Assembly: GCF_030149425.1 (NCBI RefSeq)
Contig: NZ_JASBRQ010000022.1
Span: forward strand, 1-41,794
Direction: 5' to 3'
DNA from: Maricaulis sp.
Lineage (GTDB): Bacteria > Pseudomonadota > Alphaproteobacteria > Caulobacterales > Maricaulaceae
DNA length: 41,794 nt
Shown here: one piece after another, positions 26,589 to 34,607 of the stretch
How positions within the stretch are numbered: position 1 is the stretch's first letter
Layout: each line of letters starts with the position of its first letter
Notes under the pieces: model-generated
The model's database searches: none
What the model was told of the DNA's origin: nothing
The model's input: the letters and a program-made list of their open reading frames with translations, nothing else
Program-made: the position numbers and the translations under genes

Positions 26589-27526
26589 GGACAGGCCAGA
26601 CGGTCCGCGCTACGGCGCCGGCCAGTATCGGTAATCTGGCGGTCGGGTTCGACGTACTCGGCCTCGCCTTTGACGCTGCCCGCGATACCGTTGTGGCGCA
26701 TCGCAGTGATGCCCAGGGTGCCCGGCTCGGCGACGTCACCGGATTGGTCTCCAGCCTGCCGGCGGCTGTGGAGCAGAATTGCGCGCTCGCCGCCGCCCAA
26801 GCCGTTCTCGATGCTGCCAGAGCCGATTTCGGGGTCGTTCTGGATATTGACAAGGGCGTGCCCCTGAGCGCCGGCATGGGCGGCTCTGCGGCCTCTGCGG
26901 TAGCCGCAGCCGGCGCGGTCAATGCGCTTCTTCCCGAGCCGTTTGATAACGAGACGCTCTTGCCCCTGGCCATGGAAGGCGAGCGCGTCTCCGCTGATCC
27001 ACCGCCCTGGGATAATGTCATGGCCAGCCTGTATGGCGGCCTCGTCCTTGCCGCGCGGCTAGACCCGCCGCTGATCCGCCCCCTGCCACTGCCGCAGGGC
27101 CTGTCCTGCCTGCTCTGGCACCCCGACCGCAAAATCGAAACCCAGGCCGCGCGCGACCTGCTGGCCGAGACGGTCGCGTTGCACACCGCCGTCGAGCATG
27201 CCCGCAATATGGCCAGCTTCATTGCCGCCTGCCACAGCGGAGATCTCGACCTGTTTGGTTCCGGATTGCGCGATATTCTGATCGAGCCGCAGCGCTTGCC
27301 GCTGCTGCCCGAACTCGCAGCCTTGCAGGCCGCAGCGCTTGAAGCCGGCGCACTGGGATGTTCCTTCTCCGGCTCCGGCCCGTCCGTTTTCGCCCTTATG
27401 CCTGACGCCCGCTTCGAGGCCGTCAGAGCTGCGATGCAGCATGTCTTCGATGCCGAGCAACTGACGGCGACGTCCTATACCGCGCCGCTGGTCTCGGCCG
27501 GCCTCAAAGTGGAGCCGGTGCAGTGA
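26585..27526 (+). CDS. thrB: Homoserine kinase (GHMP family)
   Basis: A 313-residue enzyme that phosphorylates L-homoserine with ATP. The GHMP phosphate loop P93-LSAGMGGSAAS follows an N-terminal ASIGNLAVGFDVLG motif, and a C-terminal GCSFSGSGPSVFAL motif is present. The ATG overlaps the preceding stop by four bases (ATGA). Second gene of the thr operon. Confidence 0.95.
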   Translation: MRTGQTVRATAPASIGNLAVGFDVLGLAFDAARDTVVAHRSDAQGARLGDVTGLVSSLPAAVEQNCALAAAQAVLDAARADFGVVLDIDKGVPLSAGMGGSAASAVAAAGAVNALLPEPFDNETLLPLAMEGERVSADPPPWDNVMASLYGGLVLAARLDPPLIRPLPLPQGLSCLLWHPDRKIETQAARDLLAETVALHTAVEHARNMASFIAACHSGDLDLFGSGLRDILIEPQRLPLLPELAALQAAALEAGALGCSFSGSGPSVFALMPDARFEAVRAAMQHVFDAEQLTATSYTAPLVSAGLKVEPVQ

Positions 27527-28794
27527 TCTATGTCAGCACCCGCCAGGCCAGCGCTCCGGTCGATGCCGCCGCCGCCATTCGCGCCGGTGCAGCTCCGGAT
27601 GGCGGTTTGTACATGCCGGCAGCCCTGCCTGTGCTCGACATTGAGCAATTCGACCCGGCCCGACCGCTAGCGCAGACCGCAGCTGATATCCTCGCCCCCT
27701 TCCTGGCCGGCAGCCCGCTTGAGGGTGAAGCCCGAGCCATGGCGGCAGACGCTTTCAATTTTCTGCTGAAGAGCGTGGATCTGGGCCAGTTAAGCGTATT
27801 GGAGCTGTTTCACGGCCCGACCGGCGCATTCAAGGATTTCGGGGCCCGCTTCCTGTTTCGCTGTCTCGACCGGATCGCCGGCGCCGACGCACCGGTCAGC
27901 GTGCTGGCCGCCACCTCGGGTGACACGGGTGGCGCGGTGGGGTGTGCAGCGGAAGGCCGGGCCCATGCCCGCGCCGTGATCCTGTTTCCCAAAGGGCGGA
28001 TCTCCGCGTTTCAGGAACACCAGCTGTGCTGTTGGCGTGCACCGGTCCGAGCCCTGCGCGTCGACGGTGATTTCGATGCCTGCCAGACCTTGGTCAAACA
28101 GGCCTTCGCCGATCCGCAGCTGAGCGCCCGGCATGGCCTGACCTCCGCCAATTCCATCTCCATCGGCCGGCTTTTGCCCCAGGTCTGCTATTGGGCCCAC
28201 GCCGCGCTCGGACATGCGGCGCAAGCCGGGCAGGCCCCCGGTCTGATCATTCCGAGCGGCAATCTGGGGAATGCGCTGGCGGCTCTGATCGCGCGCAATC
28301 TCGGCTTTCCCGTCGGACCCGTTGTGCTCGCCACCAACGCCAATGCCACGCTCGCCGATTGGGCACGGCATGGCGTCTTCGAGCCGCGGGCCTCAATCGC
28401 GACCCTCGCCAATGCCATGGATGTCGGCGCGCCGAGCAATTTTGAACGATTGGGCGCCCTGCCCGACCGGGCGATCCATTCCGTTGCATCCGTTCATGAC
28501 GACGACATCCGCGCCACCATCCGTCGATGGCATGGCGAAACCGGCTATATCGCCTGCCCGCACACGGCCACCGGGCTGGCGGCCTTTGACCGGCTGGATG
28601 CAGATGCACAAAAAGAGCGCCCCTGGATCGTCGCCGCGACGGCGCATCCCTTCAAATTCGCTGACGCGGTCGAGCCCGTCATCAATGCTGAAATCGCTGC
28701 GCCGGACAATCTCGCCGGCGTTCTGGAGCGACCGGTCGAGGTCACCGATATCCGGGCGGACCTCACCGAGCTGGCGGCAGCCCTGGCGCATTGA
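27523..28794 (+). CDS. thrC: Threonine synthase
   Basis: A 423-residue pyridoxal-phosphate enzyme converting O-phosphohomoserine to threonine. The PLP lysine is Lys104 in HGPTGAFKDFGARF, with ATSGDTGGAV binding the cofactor phosphate. It starts with GTG overlapping the thrB stop. The length matches the short (enterobacterial-type) class. Its last 32 bases overlap the end of the convergent Rz1-like gene on the other strand. Confidence 0.96.
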   Translation: MIYVSTRQASAPVDAAAAIRAGAAPDGGLYMPAALPVLDIEQFDPARPLAQTAADILAPFLAGSPLEGEARAMAADAFNFLLKSVDLGQLSVLELFHGPTGAFKDFGARFLFRCLDRIAGADAPVSVLAATSGDTGGAVGCAAEGRAHARAVILFPKGRISAFQEHQLCCWRAPVRALRVDGDFDACQTLVKQAFADPQLSARHGLTSANSISIGRLLPQVCYWAHAALGHAAQAGQAPGLIIPSGNLGNALAALIARNLGFPVGPVVLATNANATLADWARHGVFEPRASIATLANAMDVGAPSNFERLGALPDRAIHSVASVHDDDIRATIRRWHGETGYIACPHTATGLAAFDRLDADAQKERPWIVAATAHPFKFADAVEPVINAEIAAPDNLAGVLERPVEVTDIRADLTELAAALAH

Positions 28795-29071
28795 GTTGCT
28801 CAAGCTGGCCCTGGCAGGCCCGTAAGAGCGCAGCATTATATTCGGCATCGGCCCGGTACACGCCCGCGGCCTGGCGCCAGTCCCGGCCCAGCCGCATCGG
28901 CTCCGGGTCGCGCGGCGAGCGCCGGCAGGCCGGCGGGGTTTCACTGCGGATCTTTGTGCTCAACTGCTGCAACTGCACGACCGGGTTCGACACCGGGACC
29001 GGGGACGGCGAAGGCGGCGTTGAACACGCGGACATCATCGTCAGAAGCAGGACAGGCATGCGTCGGGTCAT
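28763..29071 (-). CDS. Rz1-like outer-membrane spanin lipoprotein
   Basis: A 102-residue lipoprotein. A short signal sequence ends at the lipobox MSAC (Cys16), followed by a Pro-rich stretch STPPSPSPVPVSNP and a C-terminal helix with NAALLRACQGQLEQL, the layout of Rz1-type o-spanins. Its first 131 bases lie inside the 3' part of the Rz-like gene in another frame, the hallmark of Rz/Rz1 pairs. The ATG at 29071 is used; the frame extends upstream but without a signal sequence. Its 3' end overlaps the convergent thrC by 32 bases. Confidence 0.65.
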   Translation of the reverse strand: MTRRMPVLLLTMMSACSTPPSPSPVPVSNPVVQLQQLSTKIRSETPPACRRSPRDPEPMRLGRDWRQAAGVYRADAEYNAALLRACQGQLEQLNAPGLPPAR

Positions 29072-29384
29072 AGGTTTCTCCCAGGCGTTTGAGCGCCAGC
29101 TGGGTGGATTGGGCTGCGTCCTCGAAGGCTTGTACGGCAGCGGCGTCAAAGCTGCGCCGGAGCGCGAGCTCCTCCTCAATGCGCGTGATCAGTGCGGAGA
29201 CCTCAAAGCGCTCGGCAGCACGCTGGCGGCGCAACAAGGCCAGCTCCGCGCGGGTTTCGAGTTCGCGCTGAGCGTCGACCCCATCGCCCCGCCCCTTGAG
29301 ATAGGCAGGCGCCGCCATCAATATTGCCCCAGCCAGGGCACCACCGATCCAGGACAATGAGGGGAATAAAGGCAATCGCAGCAT
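28941..29384 (-). CDS. Rz-like inner-membrane spanin
   Basis: A 147-residue protein with an N-terminal signal anchor (about residues 8-30), a long charged alpha-helical coiled coil (about 35-100) and a C-terminal region with THACPASDDDVRVFNAAF, similar to the Cys-Pro-x-Asp-Val end of many Rz (LysB-like) i-spanins. It would span the periplasm and bind the lipoprotein encoded by the overlapping gene. Start chosen at 29384 so the anchor is N-terminal; the ribosome site is weak. No holin, endolysin or phage structural genes are present in the window. Confidence 0.65.
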   Translation of the reverse strand: MLRLPLFPSLSWIGGALAGAILMAAPAYLKGRGDGVDAQRELETRAELALLRRQRAAERFEVSALITRIEEELALRRSFDAAAVQAFEDAAQSTQLALKRLGETYDPTHACPASDDDVRVFNAAFAVPGPGVEPGRAVAAVEHKDPQ

Positions 29385-29566
29385 GAGACAGGGCTTCCGT
29401 TGACGCTCCGGGAAGCATAGCGCCGCGCTGAACGGTGGGGATAAGCCCAGCGGCGCCCTTGCCCATTGGCCCATATCTCAGGCCAAAACAGCTCCGCTTC
29501 CTGCGTGTCGAAAATGGGGATTGATGCTGTGAGGGGCTTGCTCGCAAGAACGCGCCGGCATTGGGG

Positions 29567-30253
29567 CTAAAACGGCACAGTGCTTTCAAACACCATGGCT
29601 TCACCACCGACCGGATGCCTTAGCTCCAGCCTGCAGGCGTGCAGACATAAACGCGTGCTCGCCGCCAGCGCGGCGTCATCGGCATAGAGATTATCGCCCA
29701 GGATCGGATGGCCCAGGCTGAGCATATGCACCCGCAATTGGTGCGAACGCCCGGTCATCGGCGCCAGCGCGACGCGCGTCTGAGCGGCGGCTCGCTCAAG
29801 CACCCACCAGCGCGTCAGAGCCGCCTTGCCACGCTCATGATCGATCATCTGCTTGGGGCGATTGGGCCAATCGGTAATCAGCGGTGCTTCGACCTCTCCC
29901 GTATCAGCACTCATCGCGCCGGACACCAGTGCCTGATAGGTTTTGCGGGTCTGACGCTTTTCAAACTGCAGGCCGAGATGGCGATGCGCTTCGGCATTAC
30001 GCGCCATGATGATGACACCGGATGTATCCATATCGAGCCGGTGCACGATCCGCGCATCAGCATAGACTTCCCGTGCTCGCGCCTCGAGGCAATCAGCATG
30101 GGCCTCAGGCTTTCCCCGCACGGTGAGCAAGCCGGAGGGCTTGTCGAGAACCAGGATATGATCATCGGCATGGATAACCGGCAACGGCCCCGCCGGCGGC
30201 GGGTCATACACAAAGGCGCGGGGCCCCGGATCGGTGTTCTCGTCGACGCTCAT
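29567..30253 (-). CDS. RluA family pseudouridine synthase
   Basis: A 228-residue RNA pseudouridine synthase. The catalytic motif H71-RLDMDTSG contains the expected nucleophile Asp74. LDKPSGLLTV (about 36-45) and SHQLRVHM near residue 170 are also family features. The short length without an S4 domain fits the RluA type (23S rRNA and tRNA anticodon-arm targets) rather than RluC or RluD. The ATG at 30253 is used over an adjacent in-frame GTG. Confidence 0.9.
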   Translation of the reverse strand: MSVDENTDPGPRAFVYDPPPAGPLPVIHADDHILVLDKPSGLLTVRGKPEAHADCLEARAREVYADARIVHRLDMDTSGVIIMARNAEAHRHLGLQFEKRQTRKTYQALVSGAMSADTGEVEAPLITDWPNRPKQMIDHERGKAALTRWWVLERAAAQTRVALAPMTGRSHQLRVHMLSLGHPILGDNLYADDAALAASTRLCLHACRLELRHPVGGEAMVFESTVPF

Positions 30254-30277
30254 CACACCGCCCTAGATACACAAAAC

Positions 30278-30300
30278 CCGCCAGGCGGAAAGCCTGGCGG
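30278..30300 (-). terminator. Terminator after the curlin gene
   Basis: CCGCCAGGC and GCCTGGCGG form a 9-bp stem. On the minus strand it is followed by GTTTTGTG, placing it as terminator for the curlin-repeat gene. Confidence 0.75.
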
Positions 30301-30332
30301 ATTTAATGGGCTGGCAAAAGTGACCAACCGAC

Positions 30333-30845
30333 CTAGTGATCGCCCTGGATGATCAGCGTCACATTGCCATTGCCGCTCTGGCGGATGGAGGCCGCATGAC
30401 CGTCGCCGACCTGGATGATACCGGCGCCATTATTGGACCCGAACTGGTCCGTCACAGCGCTGTTATTGCGCCCCATCTGCGACACGCCGACAATATTGCG
30501 GTTGCCGGTCTGGCGGCTATAGCTGAAGTTGGAGAGCCCGTCCTGGCCGACCACGGCGTCATTATCGCGGCCATACTGGTCGACATGGGACTCGTTGAAA
30601 TATCCGTTCTGGCCCACCGTGGTGCCATTGCGCGCCCCGTCCTGGATCACCGTGACATACTGGCGGCCGCCGCGCTGACGGATCACCATGCGCTGGGCAT
30701 GCCCGCCTTGGCGGCCGGCGATTTCATTCTGATAGCCCTGCTGCTGAACACTGACGCGATTGCGTGACTGGGCCTCTGCCGGTGCAACCACACCAAGGAC
30801 AGAAATGGCGGCAATGGCACTGGCGATAGCGAAACGCATATTCAT
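30333..30845 (-). CDS. Curlin-repeat protein (CsgA/CsgB-like)
   Basis: A 170-residue exported amyloid subunit candidate. A signal peptide ends near AEAQ (about residue 25). The rest is a series of about 20-residue units with Gln-x-Gly-x-x-Asn spacing (for example VGQNGYFNESHVDQYGRDND, SQMGRNNS, RQSGNGN), the curlin pattern. It probably forms or nucleates extracellular curli fibres. GGAG lies 8 bases before the first ATG. The secretion genes csgEFG are not in the window. Confidence 0.85.
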   Translation of the reverse strand: MNMRFAIASAIAAISVLGVVAPAEAQSRNRVSVQQQGYQNEIAGRQGGHAQRMVIRQRGGRQYVTVIQDGARNGTTVGQNGYFNESHVDQYGRDNDAVVGQDGLSNFSYSRQTGNRNIVGVSQMGRNNSAVTDQFGSNNGAGIIQVGDGHAASIRQSGNGNVTLIIQGDH

Positions 30846-30991
30846 GTACTTACTCCGTTACTGTGTGCCCGACGCCCGATGCATCAAAGGCAGGAACAGG
30901 TTTAAACCAGCCCGGATGAGCGCTTGCTGAGGCCGGTATTCAGGCAGCCGCCAGCTAGCTGAACGCTGCATGGACAGGCCCGCAGAACGAA

Positions 30992-31018
30992 AAAGGCCCG
31001 GCGGTTGGCCGGGCCTTT
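30992..31018 (-). terminator. Terminator after the CsgH-like gene
   Basis: AAAGGCCCGGC pairs with GCCGGGCCTTT around GGTTG; the minus strand continues TTTTTCG. It separates the CsgH-like and curlin genes into two transcripts unless read through. Confidence 0.85.
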
Positions 31019-31044
31019 CAAGGCGCAAGGGCGGGTGTGCCGCG

Positions 31045-31593
31045 CTAGAAGCGCAACATTGGCCGCCGTGCAGGGGACTGGGCCCGCGAAGGCAGCTGAG
31101 CCGAGGCCTGCGGCGAAGCCTGGGCCGTCGGGAAGGGTTCGCCGCGGCCATTGAAAATCCCGACGTCCCGGGTCTGGCAGATCTCGCGGCCGCGACGGTC
31201 GAAGACCCGCAGCTCGCCGCGATAATCAATCAGATGACCATGGGTCCGGGCCGGGGCATTGCGGCTGTGCAGGAAGTTACCCGGAATCATTTGCGGGTGA
31301 CGCATGAAGGTCATCAAGATCCGGTCATTCCCGGCGCCAAGGCTGAACGGCCCGCTGGCATCGATCAGGACTTCACTGTCGGGCACATTTTCCTGCAGCG
31401 AGAAGGAATAATAGCCCGCCTGCACTGCCGTCGTACGCACGCGCACCGAAGTGCCCACCGGCATTTCACGCACCTCGATCTGGCAGGCCTGGGACTGAGG
31501 CTGGAACTGGGCCTCTCCCGCAGCAGCCAATGACAGGCTCGCCGCTGCGACGGCCAGAAGGTTTATTCCGCTTGTCTTCAAGCTACGCATCAT
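31045..31593 (-). CDS. CsgH-like curli assembly chaperone
   Basis: A 182-residue exported protein. The signal peptide ends near GEA (about residue 28). The central domain (about 36-100: CQIEVREMPVGTSVRVRTTAVQAG, YYSFSLQEN, IDASGPFSLGAGND) resembles the immunoglobulin-like CsgH domain of alphaproteobacterial curli systems, which restrains curlin polymerisation. The C-terminus has an added Pro/Gln/Ser-rich tail. It lies upstream of the curlin gene on the same strand, which supports the link. Two adjacent ATGs make the exact start ambiguous. Confidence 0.65.
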   Translation of the reverse strand: MMRSLKTSGINLLAVAAASLSLAAAGEAQFQPQSQACQIEVREMPVGTSVRVRTTAVQAGYYSFSLQENVPDSEVLIDASGPFSLGAGNDRILMTFMRHPQMIPGNFLHSRNAPARTHGHLIDYRGELRVFDRRGREICQTRDVGIFNGRGEPFPTAQASPQASAQLPSRAQSPARRPMLRF

Positions 31594-31737
31594 ACTCCAC
31601 TCCCTACTCGGGCGAGCACCAAAGCCCGCGATCGATGCAAGACTGCGCCATGCAGGCTGAGCCGGGCCTGAGTGTGTGGTTCAACCGGGGTTAATCTGAG
31701 AGTGTCGAGGGCCAAGACCGGAGCGGACACAAAGATA

Positions 31738-31753
31738 AACCCGCCAGCGGGTT
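31738..31753 (-). terminator. Small terminator-like hairpin beside a tRNA remnant
   Basis: AACCCGC and GCGGGTT around CA. It sits just outside the truncated tRNA 3' end at 31757, as a terminator would after a former tRNA gene reading on the minus strand. Confidence 0.5.
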
Positions 31754-31756
31754 CTT

Positions 31757-31870
31757 ATTGGGTGCGGGGGTAGGATTGTACTCCGCGCTTTCAGCGCTCC
31801 GCCGGCCTTGGCCCTTTTTCGCCGGGCTCCCGCCCGGCTGGGCCGGCGGCTGAACCTACTTTTTCGCAGC
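31757..31870 (-). other. Degraded tRNA-fMet 3' fragment, interrupted by inserted repeat
   Basis: TTGGGTGCGGGGGTAGGATT at 31759-31778 matches the tRNA-fMet 3' end. The sequence then breaks off into about 75 bases of GC-rich inverted repeat and resumes with TGAACCTAC near 31852. It looks like an older displaced tRNA end later split by a repeat insertion. Confidence 0.5.
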
Positions 31871-31898
31871 TTCAAAACATCTGCCTCGGGCCAACAAA

Positions 31899-31924
31899 AA
31901 AAGCCCCCCGTTCGGGAGGCTTTT
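31899..31924 (-). terminator. Terminator beside the left attachment site
   Basis: AAAAGCCCCCCG pairs with CGGGAGGCTTTT (one mismatch) around TT. It directly adjoins the left tRNA fragment and is probably the original terminator of the tRNA gene, displaced by integration. Confidence 0.7.
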
Positions 31925-31925
31925 G

Positions 31926-31973
31926 TTTTGGGTGCGGGGGTAGGATTTGAACCTACGACCTTCAGGTTATGAG
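31926..31973 (-). repeat. Left attachment site (48-bp tRNA-fMet 3' fragment)
   Basis: Identical over 48 bases to 40906-40953 inside the intact tRNA gene: from the anticodon loop to the 3' end and four flanking bases. The two copies are direct repeats 8980 bp apart and bracket an integrase and its cargo. Confidence 0.9.
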
Positions 31974-32104
31974 AGAATTCCGGGGGCTGTCACGCGATGA
32001 CGCCGAGCGTCGCCATGCCGCCATTTATCACTTATTTTCAAGATGTTGCGTTGACACGAATGACTCTGAGCGTCACCGTGACCACCCTGTGAAACGCTCC
32101 CAAC

Positions 32105-32122
32105 TGCTTCCTATATGCTTCC
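32105..32122 (+). promoter_or_regulatory. Left paired TGCTTCC motif (probable integrase arm site)
   Basis: Two TGCTTCC copies separated by TATA, followed by AAAT. The same pair occurs at 40822-40839 near the right end, in the same orientation. Lies 15 bases before the integrase start, so it may also autoregulate the gene. Confidence 0.55.
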
Positions 32123-32136
32123 AAATTTTTGACGCC

Positions 32137-33339
32137 ATGAAATCGATCACGAAACGTTCCGTTGACGCCCTCACCCCGAAAGACCGCGAATTCTTCGTCT
32201 GGGATCGCCAGATTCCCGGCTTCGGCGTGCGCGTCTCCCCGAAAGGCCGGAAGGTCTATGTGGTCCAGTATCGAAATGGCGGACGCACCCGCCGCATGAG
32301 CCTCGGCGTTCACGGCGCGATCACGCCGGATCAGGCGCGCGACCTCGCACGTCAGCGCCTGGGCGAAGTGGCCAGCGGCGAAGACCCGTCCGGGCAGGTT
32401 CAACGCGAGCGCCGCGCGCCCAACATCAACGCCTTGTGTGATCGCTTCCTGGACGAATACGTCCCGCTTCGCTGCAAGCCGACCACCGCGCGCGAATATC
32501 GCCGCGCCTGCGATCTGTTCATTCGGCCCAAACTCGGCACGCATCGCATCCAGGACGTAACCCGTCCCGACGTGGCCGAGCTTCATCACAATTTGCGCAA
32601 CAAACCCTATCAGGCGAACCGCGTTCTCGGCGTGCTCTCCAAGATGTTCAACCTCGCGGAAGTCTGGGGATTGCGGCCCGACGGGTCTAATCCGACACGA
32701 CACGTGCAAAAGTACCCAGAGCGCAAACGCGAGCGTTTCCTTTCACCTGAAGAGATCGAAACCCTGTGGCAGACCCTCGAACACGTGGTTACACGTGGCG
32801 ATGAGACGGTTCATGTCGCCGCCGCGTTCAAGCTTTTGCTGCTCACCGGATGCCGCCTATCCGAAATCCAGACCATGAAGTGGTCCTACATACGCGGAAA
32901 CACGCTGTGGCTTCCCGACGCCAAGACCGGTCCTCGACGTGTCATCCTAAGCGCGTCCGCCCTGCAATTGATCGCGGACTTGCCGAGCGTTGATGGAAAT
33001 CCCTACGTGATCGTCGGCGCTATAGATGGCCAGCATGTCACCGATCTCCAAAAACCTTGGCGACGCATCCGCAAGGAAGCCAAGCTTGAAGACGTGCGCA
33101 TCCATGATCTTCGGCACACCTACGCCTCGCTCGCGGCAATGGCCGGGCATTCCCTTCATATGATCGGCAAGCTTCTCGGTCACACGCAGGCGCAGACCAC
33201 CGCTCGTTATGCGCACCTGGCCGACGCTGTGACGCGTCGCGCTGCCGATGAGGTCGACGGGCTGATTTCCGGCTTTCTCGGCCCCTCCGGCGAATCGAGC
33301 GAGAGCAACGTAACTCCTATTCGAAGTGATATTGCCTAA
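32137..33339 (+). CDS. Tyrosine-type site-specific integrase
   Basis: A 400-residue phage/island integrase. It has an N-terminal DUF4102-like arm-binding domain (MKSITKRSVDALTP, then a DRQIPGFGVRVSPKGRK strand), a SAM-like core-binding domain and the C-terminal catalytic domain. Catalytic residues are visible: Arg in TGCRLSEI, His-x-x-Arg in HDLRHTYA, His in LGHTQAQTT and Tyr in ARYAHL. It catalyses insertion at the tRNA-fMet 3' end. The ATG at 32137 is used because the upstream frame runs through the attachment site. TAATG links it to the next gene. Confidence 0.93.
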   Translation: MKSITKRSVDALTPKDREFFVWDRQIPGFGVRVSPKGRKVYVVQYRNGGRTRRMSLGVHGAITPDQARDLARQRLGEVASGEDPSGQVQRERRAPNINALCDRFLDEYVPLRCKPTTAREYRRACDLFIRPKLGTHRIQDVTRPDVAELHHNLRNKPYQANRVLGVLSKMFNLAEVWGLRPDGSNPTRHVQKYPERKRERFLSPEEIETLWQTLEHVVTRGDETVHVAAAFKLLLLTGCRLSEIQTMKWSYIRGNTLWLPDAKTGPRRVILSASALQLIADLPSVDGNPYVIVGAIDGQHVTDLQKPWRRIRKEAKLEDVRIHDLRHTYASLAAMAGHSLHMIGKLLGHTQAQTTARYAHLADAVTRRAADEVDGLISGFLGPSGESSESNVTPIRSDIA

Positions 33340-34085
33340 TGAACAAACAGCAGATTGCCGCCGCTCTCATTCGCGAGCGTTTCCAACATGCTGGTGTTGC
33401 CCTTCCATCCACGCCAGAAATTGAAGCCATAGCGGAGAAGTACGGCGTACCCGCCGAGCTTCACTTCGAATCCCGCCTGCTTAATTGGGCGGACGCTTAT
33501 CACCGTGCCGATATCCACCAGGACCAACGCCCGTCTTCCTCTCGAATGCGTACCGAGGCGAAAGCGATCCAGTCCGCAGCGAAGCGGCTCTCACGCTTAC
33601 TCAAAGACACGCCACCGCACGCGCTCAATGCCGTTTCCGCGATTTGGATCGAAGAAGACGACACAGACACAACGACCGCGAAAGAGACCGGGGTGCTCGA
33701 TCAATTGGTAGAGCACCCCAATCGCTACACCATCGATCTCGCGAAGCTACGATCCAGCCTCGCCGTCCTGATCGAAGGAGCGCAGCAAACTATCGACGGA
33801 GCGTCCTATCTGATCAATGAGAGGAAGCTGCATCCACGCGGAAGACCGACGCGTGCGAAAGGTCCCGACGCTATCGCAATTGCAGTCGAAAACGTGAGGC
33901 GGTTTTGGCATCGAGACTTAGGCCGGGATTTCTCGTGTCGACTGACCGAGGACCGATTTAAACCAGGCAATGAAGCGACCGCTTTCACTTTCGAAGTCGT
34001 TCGGTCTATCGCCCCGAAGGCAACGATTTCCAACATCGAAACAGCGATGCAACACGCGATTTCTGAAGCCCGTTCAGCGGGTTAG
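33339..34085 (+). CDS. Hypothetical island protein
   Basis: A 248-residue soluble, mainly helical protein with no recognised family. Its C-terminal third is basic and holds VRRFWHRDLGRDFS and FTFEVVRSIAPKATISNIETAM. The ATG overlaps the integrase stop (TAATG), so it is translated with the integrase and may act in integration or its control. No signal peptide or membrane segment. Confidence 0.7.
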   Translation: MNKQQIAAALIRERFQHAGVALPSTPEIEAIAEKYGVPAELHFESRLLNWADAYHRADIHQDQRPSSSRMRTEAKAIQSAAKRLSRLLKDTPPHALNAVSAIWIEEDDTDTTTAKETGVLDQLVEHPNRYTIDLAKLRSSLAVLIEGAQQTIDGASYLINERKLHPRGRPTRAKGPDAIAIAVENVRRFWHRDLGRDFSCRLTEDRFKPGNEATAFTFEVVRSIAPKATISNIETAMQHAISEARSAG

Positions 34086-34203
34086 TCCGCGTGGATTTTT
34101 TGAAAATTTTTTCATCGAATTACCCACGGGACATTCCGCAGCGCTCCTAACAGTCTCTCTTCATCACCAGGCACACGGTGTGCCGGAACGATTGGAGAGA
34201 CCA

Positions 34204-34431
34204 ATGAATCAAATTGATGCGAAAGACCCGCGCGCTCTGGTCGACGAGCGCGCCGCTGCAAACTTCCTCTGCCTGTCAGAACGCACGTTGCGCAATTGGC
34301 GCACTCGCGGCAACGGCCCGAAATTCGTGAAAATCTCTACGCGCTGCATTCGTTATCGCGTCCAAGACCTGCTCGACTGGTCAGACAAGCGAACCCGCCG
34401 CTCGACATCTGACCTCGGCATTTTCCACTAA
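34204..34431 (+). CDS. AlpA/excisionase-like helix-turn-helix protein
   Basis: A 75-residue DNA-binding protein of the MerR-like/AlpA type. The segment LVDERAAANFLCLSERTLRNWRTRG is a helix-turn-helix, followed by a wing (GPKFVKISTRCIRYRVQDL). Such proteins control integrase expression or direct excision. GGAGAG lies 4-6 bases before the ATG at 34204. It is too short for the usual length cut-offs, but the motif is clear. Confidence 0.85.
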   Translation: MNQIDAKDPRALVDERAAANFLCLSERTLRNWRTRGNGPKFVKISTRCIRYRVQDLLDWSDKRTRRSTSDLGIFH

Positions 34432-34441
34432 CCAGTTTTTG

Positions 34442-34476
34442 CCCTGGCGGGGCTGACCCCACCGTCAGGGATTTTT
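34442..34476 (+). terminator. Hairpin with T tail after the regulator gene
   Basis: CCCTG (34442-34446) pairs with CAGGG (34466-34470), with a CGG/CCG inner stem and an ATTTTT tail. It is a likely terminator, first of four hairpins in a row. Confidence 0.65.
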
Positions 34477-34546
34477 GGAGAGCATCGCTCCCGAAAAGGG
34501 GCCGGAGATCGCTCCGGCCCCGACGGGAGAGCTTTATCCGCTCTCC
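34477..34546. other. Three tandem hairpins before the DUF736 gene
   Basis: GGAG-GC/GCTCC (34477-34491), a perfect 10-bp GGGGCCGGAG/CTCCGGCCCC (34498-34521) and GGAGAGC/GCTCTCC (34526-34546) follow each other without T tails. They could be a structured 5' leader of the DUF736 mRNA, a replication origin or a small RNA. Confidence 0.6.
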
Positions 34547-34607
34547 AAAAAAGAAAGGGGTCTCAGCGCGAAGCGCGCACTTCAATAAACTCAGAAAGGA
34601 ACTTCTC

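Noticed and set aside
31926..31973. A second tRNA gene
   Set aside because: Only the 3' half from the anticodon loop is present; the 5' half is replaced by island sequence, so it is an attachment fragment.
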